Positions 23,680 through 23,853 of a stretch of 23,853 bases of DNA are shown here, piece by piece (within the stretch, counting starts at the first letter, position 1; every line of letters starts with the position of its first letter). The stretch is taken from assembly GCA_035711385.1 (NCBI GenBank), contig DASTCG010000045.1, forward strand, positions 1-23,853. The letters run 5' to 3'. Below the pieces are notes generated by a model. The model was not told where the DNA came from. It worked only from the letters and a program-made list of their open reading frames with translations, and ran no database searches. The position numbers and the translations under genes are program-made. This DNA is from JACDAN01 sp035711385. GTDB lineage: Bacteria; Actinomycetota; Thermoleophilia; Gaiellales; Gaiellaceae.

Positions 23680-23853
23680 GGCGCAGCCACCAGAAGCGCT
23701 CGTCTTCGCCCTCCTCGTCCCGGCGCTCGTCGAGCGTCCGGCCGCCGTAGGCTTCCGCGGTCAGCGCCATCGATGTACCGGTTCAGGAGCTCGTTCGCCT
23801 GCCGCGCGGTGACGCCGGCCGGCGCGACGGCATAGACGAGGTAGCAGCGTTGC
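23672..23853 (-). CDS. C-terminal part of an unidentified gene, apparently frameshifted
   Basis: The gene runs off the right edge. From 23852 to about 23771 the coding-type frame reads ...CYLVYAVAPAGVTARQANEL and LNRYID, with G/C at nearly every third position. After about 23770 that frame becomes Arg-rich with A at many third positions (stop at 23676), while the next frame takes over the coding pattern: MALTAEAYGGRTLDERRDEE and on to DERFWWLRRD, stop at 23672-23674. Either one extra base separates two halves of a single protein, or a 32-codon gene starts at ATG 23770 inside the end of a longer one. The product is not recognised. Its end overlaps the macro-domain start by 8 bp. Confidence 0.55.

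Noticed and set aside
21142..23835. Very long plus-strand frame opposite dapA, the MerB-like gene and the macro gene
   Set aside because: It is Arg/Asp/Pro-rich antisense shadow of real genes, a usual artefact of high-GC DNA; the same holds for the plus-strand frames at 663-2153, 6668-8329, 7798-9663, 13649-15580 and the minus-strand frame at 19652-21784.

Overview
This is a high-GC (roughly 70 percent by eye), densely packed bacterial chromosome segment. The gene order dapA - rnj - ftsK - cinA - recA - recX - rny resembles the dapA/rnj/ftsK...cinA...recA/recX neighbourhood of Actinomycetota. RNase Y and RNase J together, GTG/TTG starts and a 4-bp-overlap gene style would fit a deep-branching actinobacterium such as the Thermoleophilia; that placement is inference. 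Almost everything is on the minus strand. The exceptions are a partial nuclease-like gene at the left edge and an HD-GYP-type gene at 19688-21511.

Layout. (1) 1-521 (+): C-terminal part of an endonuclease/exonuclease/phosphatase-fold protein, facing rny across a shared hairpin terminator. (2) 567-2123: RNase Y, with a palindrome-rich leader. (3) 2314-6369: recX, recA, thpR, cinA and a RodZ-like membrane HTH protein, tightly coupled (transcribed rodZ-like > cinA > thpR > recA > recX). (4) 6400-12976: a small membrane protein and a complete BMP-type nucleoside ABC importer (two tandem binding proteins, double ATPase, two permeases), with a recognisable promoter and inverted repeat ahead of the first binding protein. 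(5) 13088-15274: FtsK/SpoIIIE translocase, followed upstream by a possible 52-codon gene and an inverted pair of REP-like palindromes. (6) 15701-19619: RNase J, an unknown helical protein, a short ribokinase and a nucleoside hydrolase, all overlapping. (7) 19688-21511 (+): membrane HD-GYP-like protein. (8) 21508-23853: DapA, a MerB-like protein, a macro-domain protein and the end of an unidentified gene.

How the genes may work together. The BMP importer would bring in nucleosides, the nucleoside hydrolase would split them into base plus ribose, and ribokinase would make ribose 5-phosphate. These are set among housekeeping genes for DNA repair, chromosome segregation and RNA decay.

Most notable observation. 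The organomercurial-lyase (MerB)-like gene at 22396-23058 is interrupted by a single in-frame TGA at 22618-22620, exactly where MerB has its catalytic Cys159. Coding continues in the same frame on the other side, and 12 nt after the TGA is a hairpin with a GGUC apical loop like the E. coli fdhF SECIS. The simplest reading is a selenocysteine-containing MerB-like protein. A nonsense mutation or base-call error is the main alternative. A perfect 8-bp inverted repeat with 21-bp periodicity lies just upstream of its likely start and could be its operator.
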